DNA of 64,000 nucleotides from Engraulis encrasicolus (taxonomy: Eukaryota; Chordata; Actinopteri; Clupeiformes; Engraulidae): the NCBI RefSeq assembly GCF_034702125.1, contig NC_085860.1:54234833-54298832 (forward strand), in the 5' to 3' direction. The position numbers and the translations under genes are program-made. The notes below the pieces were generated by a model. The model was given only the letters and a program-made list of their open reading frames with translations, was not told the origin of the DNA and searched no databases. Shown one piece after another: positions 1-41,700 of this stretch. Every line of letters begins with the position of its first letter. The first letter of the stretch is position 1.

Positions 1-29680
<29,680 letters not shown>

Positions 29681-29765
29681 ATTGGCTTCCACACGTCTCT
29701 CTCTCTCCTCTGCTGGGTCGAGTGGACTGGAGGGCCATAAGCTGAGGAGGGACCTCTGTGCGTCC

Positions 29766-29777
29766 ACCTTTTAAAGC
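29766..29777 (-). promoter_or_regulatory. Candidate TATA box of the mucin gene
   Basis: On the minus strand the sequence is CTTTAAAAGG, about 90 bp upstream of the chosen ATG. That would place a start site near 29740 and give a short 5' leader. It fits a strongly expressed tissue-restricted secretory gene, but a single AT-rich motif is weak evidence. Confidence 0.4.
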
Positions 29778-29940
29778 TCTTGCTGAACTCCATATCTCCA
29801 CGCCGCCTCCACACCCACAGCAGATGCTGGGCATGACACTGCAAACAAGAGGCCTGGCCTGGGCTGCCCTTCGTGGGGAGATGGCTGCAGCGATTGCTTC
29901 CTCCTATGGTGGAGATGCTGATAGAACAGCACCACACATA

Positions 29941-30185
<245 letters not shown>

Positions 30186-32329
30186 GAACTCTGTAAGGTG
30201 TTATCTATCTCATCCATGAATCCAACAGAAGAGCAACTAATTGAGGTCAAGTTGACATCAAATTACATTCATAATAAGCCCAATATGCTGACATTTGAAG
30301 CATGGATATGTGATGTGTGTTCTTATGGACTTTCTCACGGAACCTTCAAGAAAAAACACCATTATAATCCCAAGGAAAACTAAGGGGAACACATGAGAGG
30401 ACTGTTGAGCCGACTTTGATGCATACGCCTTGGCAGCGTGTGTACACTCCATACCATAATGTAAATATTTAAGCCTCTGCCTATATTTCTGAAGAAAAAA
30501 AAATATTCTGTGTGTGTGTGTATTAGTGTGTGTGTCTGTATATATGTGCATGTTGTGCATGTCTGTGTGTGTACAACATGCATGCACTGCACGTGTAGAG
30601 TAGTAGAGTAGAGTAGAGTAGAGTAGAGTATCATTTATTGATCCCAGGGGGAAATTAAGGTGTGTGCATGTGCGAGAAAGTAGTAAACATGCAGTCTGTC
30701 AACATGCGTCAATGAAGGGCTGGAAGGTTGCACCGTGTCCTGGCTGGTCTGAATGTAATGTTTGAAGGGTGTAGCACTGTCCTCTACTCACCATCTGTCC
30801 TGTTCCATCATGGCGAGATAGATCATTAACCTGTTACAGGGCGTTTGGATCCTGGTTCTGCCATAATCCCAGAACACATCCGTCACCGGTGAGAAGTTCA
30901 CTGGCATCCTGGACAGAGAAGAGAGTTTCTAAGGGAAGCAGGATGGGGAAAAACATGGCCGTGCGTGACTATGGTTGCCAGGGCCGCATTAACATGGCCT
31001 CAGGCTGCATGTTGCTGTACGGCCCCACCGGAAGCCAAATTTCGCAACAAAATTACATCGTGTCATGATTGTGAGCTAGGAATTACGGATAATATGTCTG
31101 TCAACTGTGAAGAAGAGTCTCGACAGGATTTGATGGAAACAGTTCTCCACCGGACAGATGCATTTTCTAATATATAGGCTACAGGCCTACTTCATATACC
31201 TTTATATGTATGTACTTAGCTGAAGCCTTTATCCAAAGCGACTTGAAGTTTTTACGGCACCTGGAGCAATGTATGGTTAGATGCCTATGGCACTTCAGCC
31301 ATGGATGGAGGTGAGGGGAGAGAAATTATAGTAATCCAGTTCTTAACTGATAGTAATACTGTACTGTACATTAGATATTTAATTTATAGAAATACATATT
31401 TATTTAGTCTTGCATCATTTTATTGACAACCTGCTGATCCGGTCCTAGCATCCCCTTGTGGCCCACACTTTGAAAACCACAGCAATAAAGTGATTGGGCC
31501 GGTGACGTGGAAGTGGCAACCCCAAGGGAGCAGTGCAGCAAGACCATACCATGCTCAGGGTACCTCATTCATGGAGGAAGACCTGGTGGGTTGGAAGTCA
31601 AACCAGCAACCTATCCAGCTACAGGTCTGATGCCCTTACCACTTCCCCATGACAGCCCTAGAGTAGAGGGCAGGGCCGCTGACAGCTTTGGCTGCACCCA
31701 GGACAAAATCAATTGAATGCCCCATACCCAATACATATAATGTAATGAGGAACACCACATTTGACATACAGGAAAATTACACATACAGGGCATTATTTTC
31801 AGTCCATGGAGCACTGTGGAAGTCCCTTGATCAAGGCCAAGGCTTCATAGGTTACGGTAAAGCCAACACAATGCGATGACGCATTTAGATATAATGAAAG
31901 TATTGAGATATACTGTCAATGAATAAAAGGCAATAGAACTCTGGACCGCGATAGAGTCAACAATATGAACTACAGTATGCTGCCTTGGATAGTTCCTTAT
32001 TACTGGGAAAAGTAGTTTCTTCTTCCTTCTGCGCTACCGAAACATTAGCTGTGATTGGTTGAAATTGGATATGGGTGCCTTACTCGTTTTTGTTTGAGCT
32101 TACAAAATTACAGGAATAGCAGCACTTGCTGAGCAATGTACACACAGCCATCTTCCTGACTGCCATGAAAAATTTGCTTAAATTGACACAAACCGAGGTG
32201 ATAAGGACGGTGTTGTCTCCGCTACATGTTAAAAATAGCCCTTCAAAGTTCTGAGCAAGTGCAGAGTTGTCTTCTAAACTCATACGGGCATTTGTTTTAG
32301 AAGGGGATTTCCTATAAAACACTCTGCTA

Positions 32330-32635
<306 letters not shown>

Positions 32636-32757
32636 TCATGAACCGGAACCAGGATTTTTAAAAAGATTCTTCAGCATTGCTAGGCAACAAATCAAGATCA
32701 CCCCTAGGGGCCCTCCAAGTGATCGCAAATTGAATTGCGCTGAGGACTGTTGGCCCA

Positions 32758-33248
32758 CCAGGAAAATGCCCTGTATGGTAGATTACCAGGAGAATGCCCT
32801 GTATGGTAGATTACCAGGAGAATGCCCTGTATGGTAGATTACCAGGAAAATGTCCTGTAATGGTAGATTACCAGGAAAATGCCCTGTAATGGTAGATTAC
32901 CAGGAAAATGCCCTGTAATGGTAGATTACCAGGAAAATGCCCTGTAATGGTAGATTACCAGGAAAATGCCCTGTAATGGTAGATTACCAGGAAAATGCCC
33001 TGTAATGGTAGATTACCAGGAAAATGCCCTGTAATGGTAGATTACCAGGAAAATGCCCTGTAATGGTAGATTACCAGGAAAATGTCCTGTAATGGTAGAT
33101 TACCAGGAAAATGCCCTGTAATGGTAGATTACCAGGAGAATGCCCTGTAATGGTAGATTACCAGGAGAATGCCCTGTATGGTAGATTACCAGGAGAATGC
33201 CCTGTATGGTAGATTACCAGGAGAATGCCCTGTATGGTAGATTACCAG
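32758..33248. repeat. 28/29-bp minisatellite, about 17 copies
   Basis: Unit ccaggaaaatgccctgtaat plus ggtagatta. The outer copies at both ends are 28 bp with gagaatg and tatgg, while the central copies are 29 bp with aaaatg and taatgg. That pattern suggests expansion from the middle. There are no spacers, so it is not CRISPR-like, and it lies outside any gene. Confidence 0.93.
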
Positions 33249-33476
33249 CATATACGTGCACAGATAGGGACAAAGTGGTGCTATATCACCTGCCTCTTTT
33301 GCCCTTCTGGATCAAAAAATGCCCTTTTGAAAGTGTTTTGTAAGCTTTTAATTTTACTGTACTGTTGTCCATGTTGACATGATCATCTTGAAAGGCTTCA
33401 CCATTAAAAGCAAGTGATAATAATGCCCTATAATAATATATAAAAAATATATAATCATAACCTTTGTAGCCTAAGG

Positions 33477-34979
33477 CAGGGGTGGGGAACCTTTTTCATT
33501 TGGGGGGCCACATCAAATTCCACCAAGGGCCGTAAAAGTCCTCCGAGGGTCGTACTATGAACGCAAACCAGGATTTCCCCTTGCACTTTAAGTGAAAGTG
33601 AAAGCCCATTTGGAAACTCCAACTCAAACCAGGATTTCCCCTTGCACTTTAAGTGAAAGTGAAAGCCCATTTGGAAACTCCAACTCCCATTGTCATTGTG
33701 ACACAGCACTCCACAGCACACAAGTGAACACTGCACACAACGAAATTGCATGTATGCCTCACCCGTGCCAGGGGGCAGCCCTCAGTGGCGCCCCATGGGG
33801 AGCAGTGCGGTGGGACGGTACCATGCTCAGGGTACCTCAGTCATGGAGGGGGATGGGGGAGAGCACTGGTTGATTACTCCCCCCACCAACCTGGCGGGTC
33901 GGGAGTCGAACCGGCAACCTCTGGGATGCAAGTCTGACGCCCTAACCGCTCACCCATGACTGCCCAGTGGTAGGCTTTAGGCTTATATTGAAGGCAGACA
34001 GCTGTAGAACAGACCCCTCCCACCTCCTCTAGGTGCCCTGAATATAACTTAATTGTATTGAAAATTTAATTTCTATGATTCCTTTCCTATTTCATATTTC
34101 ATGTGAAGCTGCATAACATTAAAATGATATCGGGGGCCAGATGAAACGGCCTCAAGGGCCGCAAATGGCCCTCGAAACACAGGTTCCCCACCCCTGGCCC
34201 TCGAAACACAGGTTCCCCACCCCTGGCCCTCGAAACACAGGTTCCCCACCCCTGGCCCTCGAAACACAGGTTCCCCACGCCTGGCCCTCGAAACACAGGT
34301 TCCCCACCCCTGGCCCTCGAAACACAGGTTCCCCACCCCTGGCCCTCGAAACACAGGTTCCCCACCCCTGGCCCTCGAAACACAGGTTCCCCACCCCTGG
34401 CCCTCGAAACACAGGCTCCCCACCCCTGGCCCTCGAAACACAGGTTCCCCACCCCTGGCCCTCGAAACACAGGCTCCCCACCCCTGGCCCTCGAAACACA
34501 GGCTCCCCACCCCTGGCCCTCGAAACACAGGTTCCCCACCCCTGGCCCTCGAAACACAGGTTCCCCACCCCTGGCCCTCGAAACACAGGTTCCCCACGCC
34601 TGGCCCTCGAAACACAGGCTCCCCACGCCTGGCCCTCGAAACACAGGCTCCCCACCCCTGGCCCTCGAAACACAGGCTCCCCACCCCTGGCCCTCGAAAC
34701 ACAGGTTCCCCACCCCTGGCCCTCGAAACACAGGTTCCCCACCCCTGGCCCTCGAAACACAGGTTCCCCACCCCTGGCCCTCGAAACACAGGTTCCCCAC
34801 CCCTGGCCCTCGAAACACAGGTTCCCCACCCCTGGCCCTCGAAACACAGGCTCCCCACCCCTGGCCCTCGAAACACAGGCTCCCCACCCCTGGCCCTCGA
34901 AACACAGGTTCCCCACCCCTGGCCCTCGAAACACAGGTTCCCCACCCCTGGCCCTCGAAACACAGGTTCCCCACCCCTG
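33477..34979. mobile_element. hAT element with 8-bp duplication and an amplified terminal repeat
   Basis: The ends caggggtggggaacct and aggttccccacccctg are inverted. gcctaagg is duplicated exactly at 33469-33476 and 34980-34987. Inside are a 61-bp tandem duplication (33566-33687), a SINE-like insertion (about 33765-33970) and, from 34168 to the right end, about 28 copies of a 29-bp unit gaaacacaggttccccaccc plus ctggccctc that includes the terminal inverted repeat. No transposase is present. Confidence 0.92.
34168..34979. repeat. 29-bp satellite made of hAT terminal-repeat units, about 28 copies
   Basis: Every unit contains ggttccccacccctgg or the variants ggctccccacccctgg and ggttccccacgcctgg. 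The last unit is the functional right end next to the target-site duplication. All frames stay open because the unit lacks stops, giving meaningless repetitive proteins on both strands. Confidence 0.95.
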
Positions 34980-36507
34980 GCCTAAGGGATCCAGAAGCCT
35001 CATCCCACCCCACCCCGAGCACCTGCCACCCAAAATGTCTGTGCACACCACTGATTACCAGTGCAAGTCCTGCCTCAGCTCCTGCAGTGCTCTCCTGCTG
35101 TTCCCCTGCCTGCTGTGTGGCCACTCCACCATGGGCAAACAGCCACAGGCCACACTATGTACTGATATGGCCACAGCTAAACCTCCGGTGTTCCTCTGCC
35201 GTGCAGCACAGCACATCCTCCATGGTGCTGGGAGGTAGATGCGCTCTATGCCACACCCAGGCCTGTCACAACCAGGTGCTGTAGGCAAACTCAAGTAGCC
35301 TTTTCCTCCATGACGTCAAACGAGGTCCGTTTTTTATTTGATTTATTTTTTTAAGTATTTTTTTGGGGGCTTTTCAGCCTTTATTGTTTTTTTGTGAGAC
35401 AGGATAGTGGAGGAGAGACAGGAAGTGAGCTGGGAGAGAGAGATGGGGAAGGACCGGCAAAGGACCCGGACCGGGAATCGAACCCAGGTCGGCCGAGTGG
35501 TAAACGTGTGCCCTACCATATCAGCCACGGTAGGGCCAAAACAAAGTCTGTTTTGAAGCGAAGCTGTATGTTACATTGCATTTGGCAGACGCTTTTTTTA
35601 ACCAAAGTGATTTACAATTGAGTAATCATAGACAACATCATGACTTGCATATATGATTAGCAGTTTCAGGCAGAAAACAGTATACGTGTATGTGTGTACG
35701 CCTCCAGATGCAACTCACTCTTGTTTCGAACGCATTGAGTGGAAAGTGTTTAACGCCACATGAAAAAAAAGCTCATTGCATAGGGCAAGGGCGTCAAACT
35801 CACATGCTCTGAGGGACAAAATTTAAATCTGGAATAACGACACAGGCCGAACTAAAATTGTTCATGCACACACTCAAAGTCAAATGCACACACCCTTTAA
35901 TACTCTAAGTCAAATTTTACAAACACTCATTCTCATAATACATGGTAGTTCAAATGTGGCTGTCTGTTGCACGAGTGTGAGATGTTACAGAAGCCCAATC
36001 GTTTTCCTGAGACACAACAAATTTAGTGTTCAAGTCATGTTATAGGCTATTAATGGTGTATGTGGGCCATCTGTCATAGACATTTGAAATGATCAGCTTG
36101 GCCAAATAAATTGACCCAGCGGGCCAGTTTTGACCACTGAACTTGACTTTGACATCACTAGCCTAGGGCCTATAACTTAAAATGGCCTGCCATGGCCATC
36201 CGGTGGGGCACTCGCCTGCCATGCGGCTGACCCGAGTTCGATTCCCGCACCGGGTCCTTTGCTGACCCCTCCCCGTCTCTCTCCCCATTCGTTTCCTGTC
36301 TGCCTCTCATGCTGTCCTCCTGTCCATAAAAGTCTTAAAAAATGGATCAAAAATATCTTTAAAATGGCCTGTCCCTTCTCAATAGTTTAGCAGACAAGAG
36401 AAAAGCAAGACACTTGTAAGAACTGTATAAATGTGCACAGTCATGAATAGTGCACATGTAACAGTGCCAACGCCTCCGTCCAGCCCCGAATCCTGCTCTC
36501 AGCTTCA

Positions 36508-36787
36508 GGTGCTGTTTTCACGTAGCAGGATATTTTTTTAGCAGGGTATTTTTTTCTCCTGCTACGTGGAAACACAACATGTGGATAAAAAAAATCCTCC
36601 ATTGTAACAAATGCGTTTCATACCCCTACACAGGATATTTTTTTCTCCTGCTATTTTTTTCTCCTGCACCTGGATTTTTAAATATCTGCTACGTGGAAAC
36701 GGAAGGCCAAAACCAATGCAAAACCAATACAAGCAGGAGAAAAAAATATCCACATATAAAAATATCCAGCTACGTGGAAACAGCACC
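36508..36787. mobile_element. TIR element (MITE) in intergenic DNA
   Basis: aggtgctgttttcacgtagc at the left is inverted as gctacgtggaaacagcacct at the right. The interior repeats ctcctgc and gatattttttt motifs. It is non-coding. Confidence 0.78.
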
Positions 36788-38652
36788 TCAGTCTCCAAGC
36801 TCTGTTAGCACAGGGTGGTGATGTCAACATCTGAACGTCAATGTCCCAGACTCCCACACCACCCACACATATCTGGAATCAGACCTGTCTATTGACTTTT
36901 GAATCATGGTTTATCTTTGTACAGCACACAGTCCCTCTGCATGTGTCAGCCTCTGTGTCCGTGATGTGACCACCTCCCTAGCTAGTAATATGTGCTTAAG
37001 GAGGGATGAGAGTGTTTTGCATAAATGTTCTGTTTGACGGAATTGCTTATGCTTAATGTAAACATTTGTTTTATGTGGCAATCACTTTATTACACCCATA
37101 AAATGTGATTAATTAGGCTCATAAATCTACAAAATTGACATTTGCACATTTATTTTTTTGACACCGTGAGACAGTGGTGCTAAAATTTTCACATATAAGA
37201 GGGTTTGTTGAACATAGTAAACAATGTCATCCAAAGAGGACGAGTTTAAAACTAGTAAAACACCTACATCAGATTCGACTTGGTAATTTTAGAAAACCAA
37301 ACTAACTATCTCCCAGCTATCTAACTATAAAAAGGAACTATCTCCCAGCCCCGAAGATACAGACTTTGAATAACAAAACACCCACAGTACTGGATGCTAT
37401 TTGACACTCACTTCATAAATGCTGTTAAAATAATAATAAAATAACATATTGTGTTTTTTGCGGCTATCACTCAGAGGTTCGAGCTGAGTGAAAAGTCATT
37501 CGAGTTTGTTTAAGAGATCACCTTGGTTCCGGTTTGTGGTATTTGCATTGTTCTTGCCCTTCAGGTGATGAACCATCTTCGCTTTCTTCGTTTCTCATCT
37601 GAATGGGTGAAATTCTAAAAGAAATGATTTCCAAACACGTTTCCTTCCTTGTTTCCTTCCTCTCATCAACAGAAGGTTACATGTTTAACAAATCATGAAT
37701 AGCTTACAGTATAATACAGTAAATGAGGAAAGAAACATCACCTTGTCATCTTAGGACGCCACTCCTCAAGTAAGAATGAGAGACAACAAAGAAAGAAATA
37801 ATGCAAAAGTTGAAGAAGATACACCCATGTTAAATAAATGAGTGAGTGAACATATAATCAATATATTTATAAATGCATATGTCATCCATTGAGCAAGGTT
37901 ATTTGTGAGTTTTAATTAGATCATAACTTACATTGTAGTCTACTGTCATCACACTACAAAATGGCCTCTGTTGGTGATGTCAACATATCTTGTTGTTGGT
38001 GAAATCAAATAGCTTATACTTCTTTGGGAAAAGAGAATTATATTTTAGCAGGTATACATTACCATTCTTTATGGCAGGCTCTGAAATGCTCACTTGTTCA
38101 CTGCATAGGCCTAGACATGGTGTGCACATTGCAATGGCCCCAATATTGACTAGGGAGCATTACAGATTCAGCCTGACACAGGAAAGGTTAAAAAACAAAC
38201 AAGCACGTAAACAAACAAACAAACACACACATAACCCTACTACTGTAACACAAAGTTGTGCAGCAGTGCACTTACAGAGGACTTCATAGAAAACAGGGGA
38301 TCTCATGAGTCATGACATAAATCATAAAGCTGCTAGGCCTACTTCAAAATCCTTAGGCCAAATGCTTGGTAGGTAGCAGCAGAGTAGCAGATCCTCTCCA
38401 AAACCTCTACAGGCAAGCCCCCTCTGTAATCGTGGTCTTGGTTTGTTGTTGTTTCGCTTTTTGGTGAGTCGAAACTAACCTGATAATTACTTACTAGTGT
38501 TTGTTGAATTGTAGTCCAACCGTAAATACATTGTGTTCATGGATATCAATCATACCAGTAATATGTACATTGTTATACAGTGCGTACGGTAGGTGGCACT
38601 CATGATTGCAGGGTTGGTACAGAAAAAAGAAATATTAAAAATCAGTCCATAC

Positions 38653-38736
38653 ATTGGCTAATCATAGTGTCCATCCGACCAATCAGACAGCCGGATAAAA
38701 CACTAGACCAATCCTGTCTCACTGCCTGATGACGTA
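38653..38736 (+). promoter_or_regulatory. CDC23 proximal promoter: three CCAAT motifs and a CRE-like site
   Basis: An inverted CCAAT (attgg, 38653-38657), ccaat at 38679-38683, ccaat at 38708-38712 and tgacgta at 38730-38736, all within 110 bp of the ATG at 38755 and with no TATA box. The CCAAT motifs are spaced 26-29 bp apart, as in NF-Y-driven cell-cycle promoters. Only the motifs are seen. Factor binding is inferred. Confidence 0.6.
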
Positions 38737-38754
38737 TAGGCAGGGTTATGAAAA

Positions 38755-41700
38755 ATGGCGGCGCTCGGTACGGAGTTTGGCGACTTGGTGCAAATTAAAA
38801 AACAACTAATATCTATAATATCGCAATGCAGAGAAAGGGGGCTAGTACATAGTGTGAAGTGGTGAGCGCTTAAATGTTGTATCCCACTGTTATCAACCTG
38901 TCTCGAAATGAATTAGCAATGCTATGAAAGGAAGCCGACTACGGTGTTTTGTCAGCTAGCTTTGTAGAACTTAGCTTCTCTTACCCAAACCGCGGAATAC
39001 TAGCTGGTTTTGCACTGTATCATTTAATTGCGAGGGTTTTAAAATGTCTTCAATACCGCAGCCGTACACTCATTTGCTTTTGTAACTAACAGGGCTTCCG
39101 AGTTGGCGTTTGCCTTGGACCCTCTCCCAGTAAACGAACACCCCCCGCCTCCTGATCTCACTGAGGTGAGTTCAAGTCTTCATGTTGACATGTTGACAGG
39201 TGGTAACATCACGGTATTTCTGATGTCATTTTATCCGTCAAGTTACATTCTGTTGAGTGTCTTTTATATACATGTTTGGTCTAGGAGGATGCTGCAGACT
39301 TTGACGCTCTCTGTTTGGCCAAATCCTACTTTGACCTGAAGGAGTATGACCGCGCTGCCTATTTTCTTCGGGATTGTCGCAGTAAAAAAGCCTATTTTTT
39401 GTATATGTACTCTCGATACTTGGTAAGCAAAACATATCTGTAGCAGTTGATGAATCATTCGTGATTATAACCAACCAGGCATTTTAACGATTCTCATCAT
39501 TTATTTTTCAAGTCAGGAGAGAAGAAGAAAGATGACGAGACAGTGGACAGCCTAGGTGAGCTGCACAATACAAACGAGCCCATTCAGATGTATAGGGAGT
39601 CTTTGATAAGCTTTTGATTGTAATTTTGCTATATCCGCATTGCTGTTATGGGGTGAAGTGTGTTGTTTGAGTAGCATTGCCAGGTCACAATATGTTTGAA
39701 GGTCTCACTTCTTATGGAAGGACTGCTACTGTCCCTCTCTTGACAATTAGACCTTTGCCCTTCAGTTAATATTGTCCAATGGTTTGCTGACCATTAACTT
39801 CCTGATGAGTTTTTTTTTAAACCAACTTCATTGTACAGCTAACCTCTGATTTGTTAGATTTTAATAGTGTTACAAAAGGTAGTTGTTTATCACAGCATCC
39901 TTGTTTTTGAGGATGTACTTGCCAGCTGATTGGTTAATTCTTGTTTGGCTGTGTTGTGATTGGCTGTAGGCCCTCTGGAGAAGGGTCAGGTGCGTAACGA
40001 GGCCCTGAGGGAGCTGAGAGTGGAGCTGAGTAAGAAGCACATTGCCGGGGAACTGGATGGATTTGCCTTGTACCTGTAAGTACATGAGTTGACACACAGA
40101 GGTAGAACATTAGACATTAGAGGTGACCCCGCTCCCTTTTCCATGCCAATCCTGGCAGCCATTATTTGGAGGCTGGAGGTATTTGTAGGTAGACCTGAGA
40201 AATGTAAATGGATGGGGAAAAATGATCTGTATTACCTGAAGGTACCTACACTACCTACACAAGATGGGAGGCTGCACTTGCCGTTTTCCAGTGCTGTCAC
40301 AAATTGCAGTGTCACCCCTAATATTCTGCCTCTATGAGTTGACACTACAGTATACAGTATGTTACGGCAAACAGGACACCAAGACTAAGTAGTTTTGCAC
40401 TACATTTTAAATATTTAATAATCCAGGCACCGACCTGTCCTATTCAAGGTGGCTGTTCTTTTATCTCTACACGCCCATTCAACACAAAGATGATTTGTTA
40501 TTGACAGCAATCTGGGAAATACGGGGGATTCAGCTGGTTTCCAACTTATTGCATTGTGTCCAATGCTCATTGTTTTGTTTGTGGCTGAGAAGGTGCTGAA
40601 GTGATTGTGGATGTTATTGTTCCTTGTGCACCATCATGCCTACAGGTGATCATTGTGTGCATCGCTGGGTCAATGTTTGCCAGTATTGCTGTGTTAAGTG
40701 ATTGTGGATGCATATTCTCAAACTGTGTGTGCGTGTGCGTGTGCATGTGTGTGCGCGCATGTGTGTGTGTGTGTGTGTGTGTGTAGCTATGGGGTGGTGT
40801 TGCGGAAGCTGGATCTGCTTAAAGAGGCGGTGGACATCTTTGTTGCCGCAACACACGCCCTGCCTTTACACTGGGGAGCCTGGCTGGAACTCTGCAATCT
40901 GGTCACCAACATTGAAATGGTAAGATGACACGCAGGGGGCACTGTGGCGCAGTGCGCTAAACCCCCCCACATTTGGGCTTGTATGCCCACCCACAGGGAA
41001 CCCGGTTTGAGTCCGGCTGATCCTCCCCTGTCTCTCTGTCTCATTCGCTTCCTGTCACCATCTTCGACTGTCCAGTCAAAATAAGTTAAAGGCATAAAAT
41101 CCCCTAAAAAAATCACACACACACACACACACACACACAACACACACACAGACACACCCACCCACACACCCTCAAAGAGGCTCTTGTTGTTTTCTAGGTG
41201 TTGTGTTGTTGTATATAATATATTACACATACACGAAATATAATTTAATATAATATAATGCTAGAGTTAGAGTTTACTTGGACTTTATCGTCCACTGAAG
41301 GGGAAATTGTCTTGGGCCTCAATCACTGCTCACACACCTACATCACTCGTAACTACATGCGTATACTTTATGTACACAATGTAATGAGTGCGTTGCAGCT
41401 GAAGTCTTTGGGTGCATTCCAATATGCAGACTCCCGTCCTCCACTTGTGCTTGTGGCCTCGCATGTTGCTGACGGCCTGCCACCGTGGAGAAAACAATTA
41501 AGTTTCCCCGCTGTCAGCCTAGCCACAACAACTTTTTGGGGGACTGTTCTTCATTCACCATCCCAATTGCACATGAGGAAATTACATTAGAATTGAGCTT
41601 TTGCAAGATTTTTGATTAATTTTTCTGTCGTCTGTGACATCATGAGGTCACAAGCAGGCAAGTGAGCAAGGAAGGACGGAAGTCCGCATATTGGAATGCA

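Noticed and set aside
32758..33248. Regular 28/29-bp repeats resembling a CRISPR array in size
   Set aside because: The units are directly tandem with no unique spacers, in a vertebrate genome with no cas genes.
34073..35238. Four 296-365 codon open frames on both strands with perfect 29-bp periodicity
   Set aside because: They come from the hAT terminal-repeat satellite, whose unit lacks stops. There is no domain, no splice context and no conservation beyond the repeat.
35038..35240. Plus-strand frame with several Cys after the satellite (YQCKSCLSSCSALLLFPCLL)
   Set aside because: No splice sites, homologous family or promoter are seen. It is open by chance beyond the hAT element.
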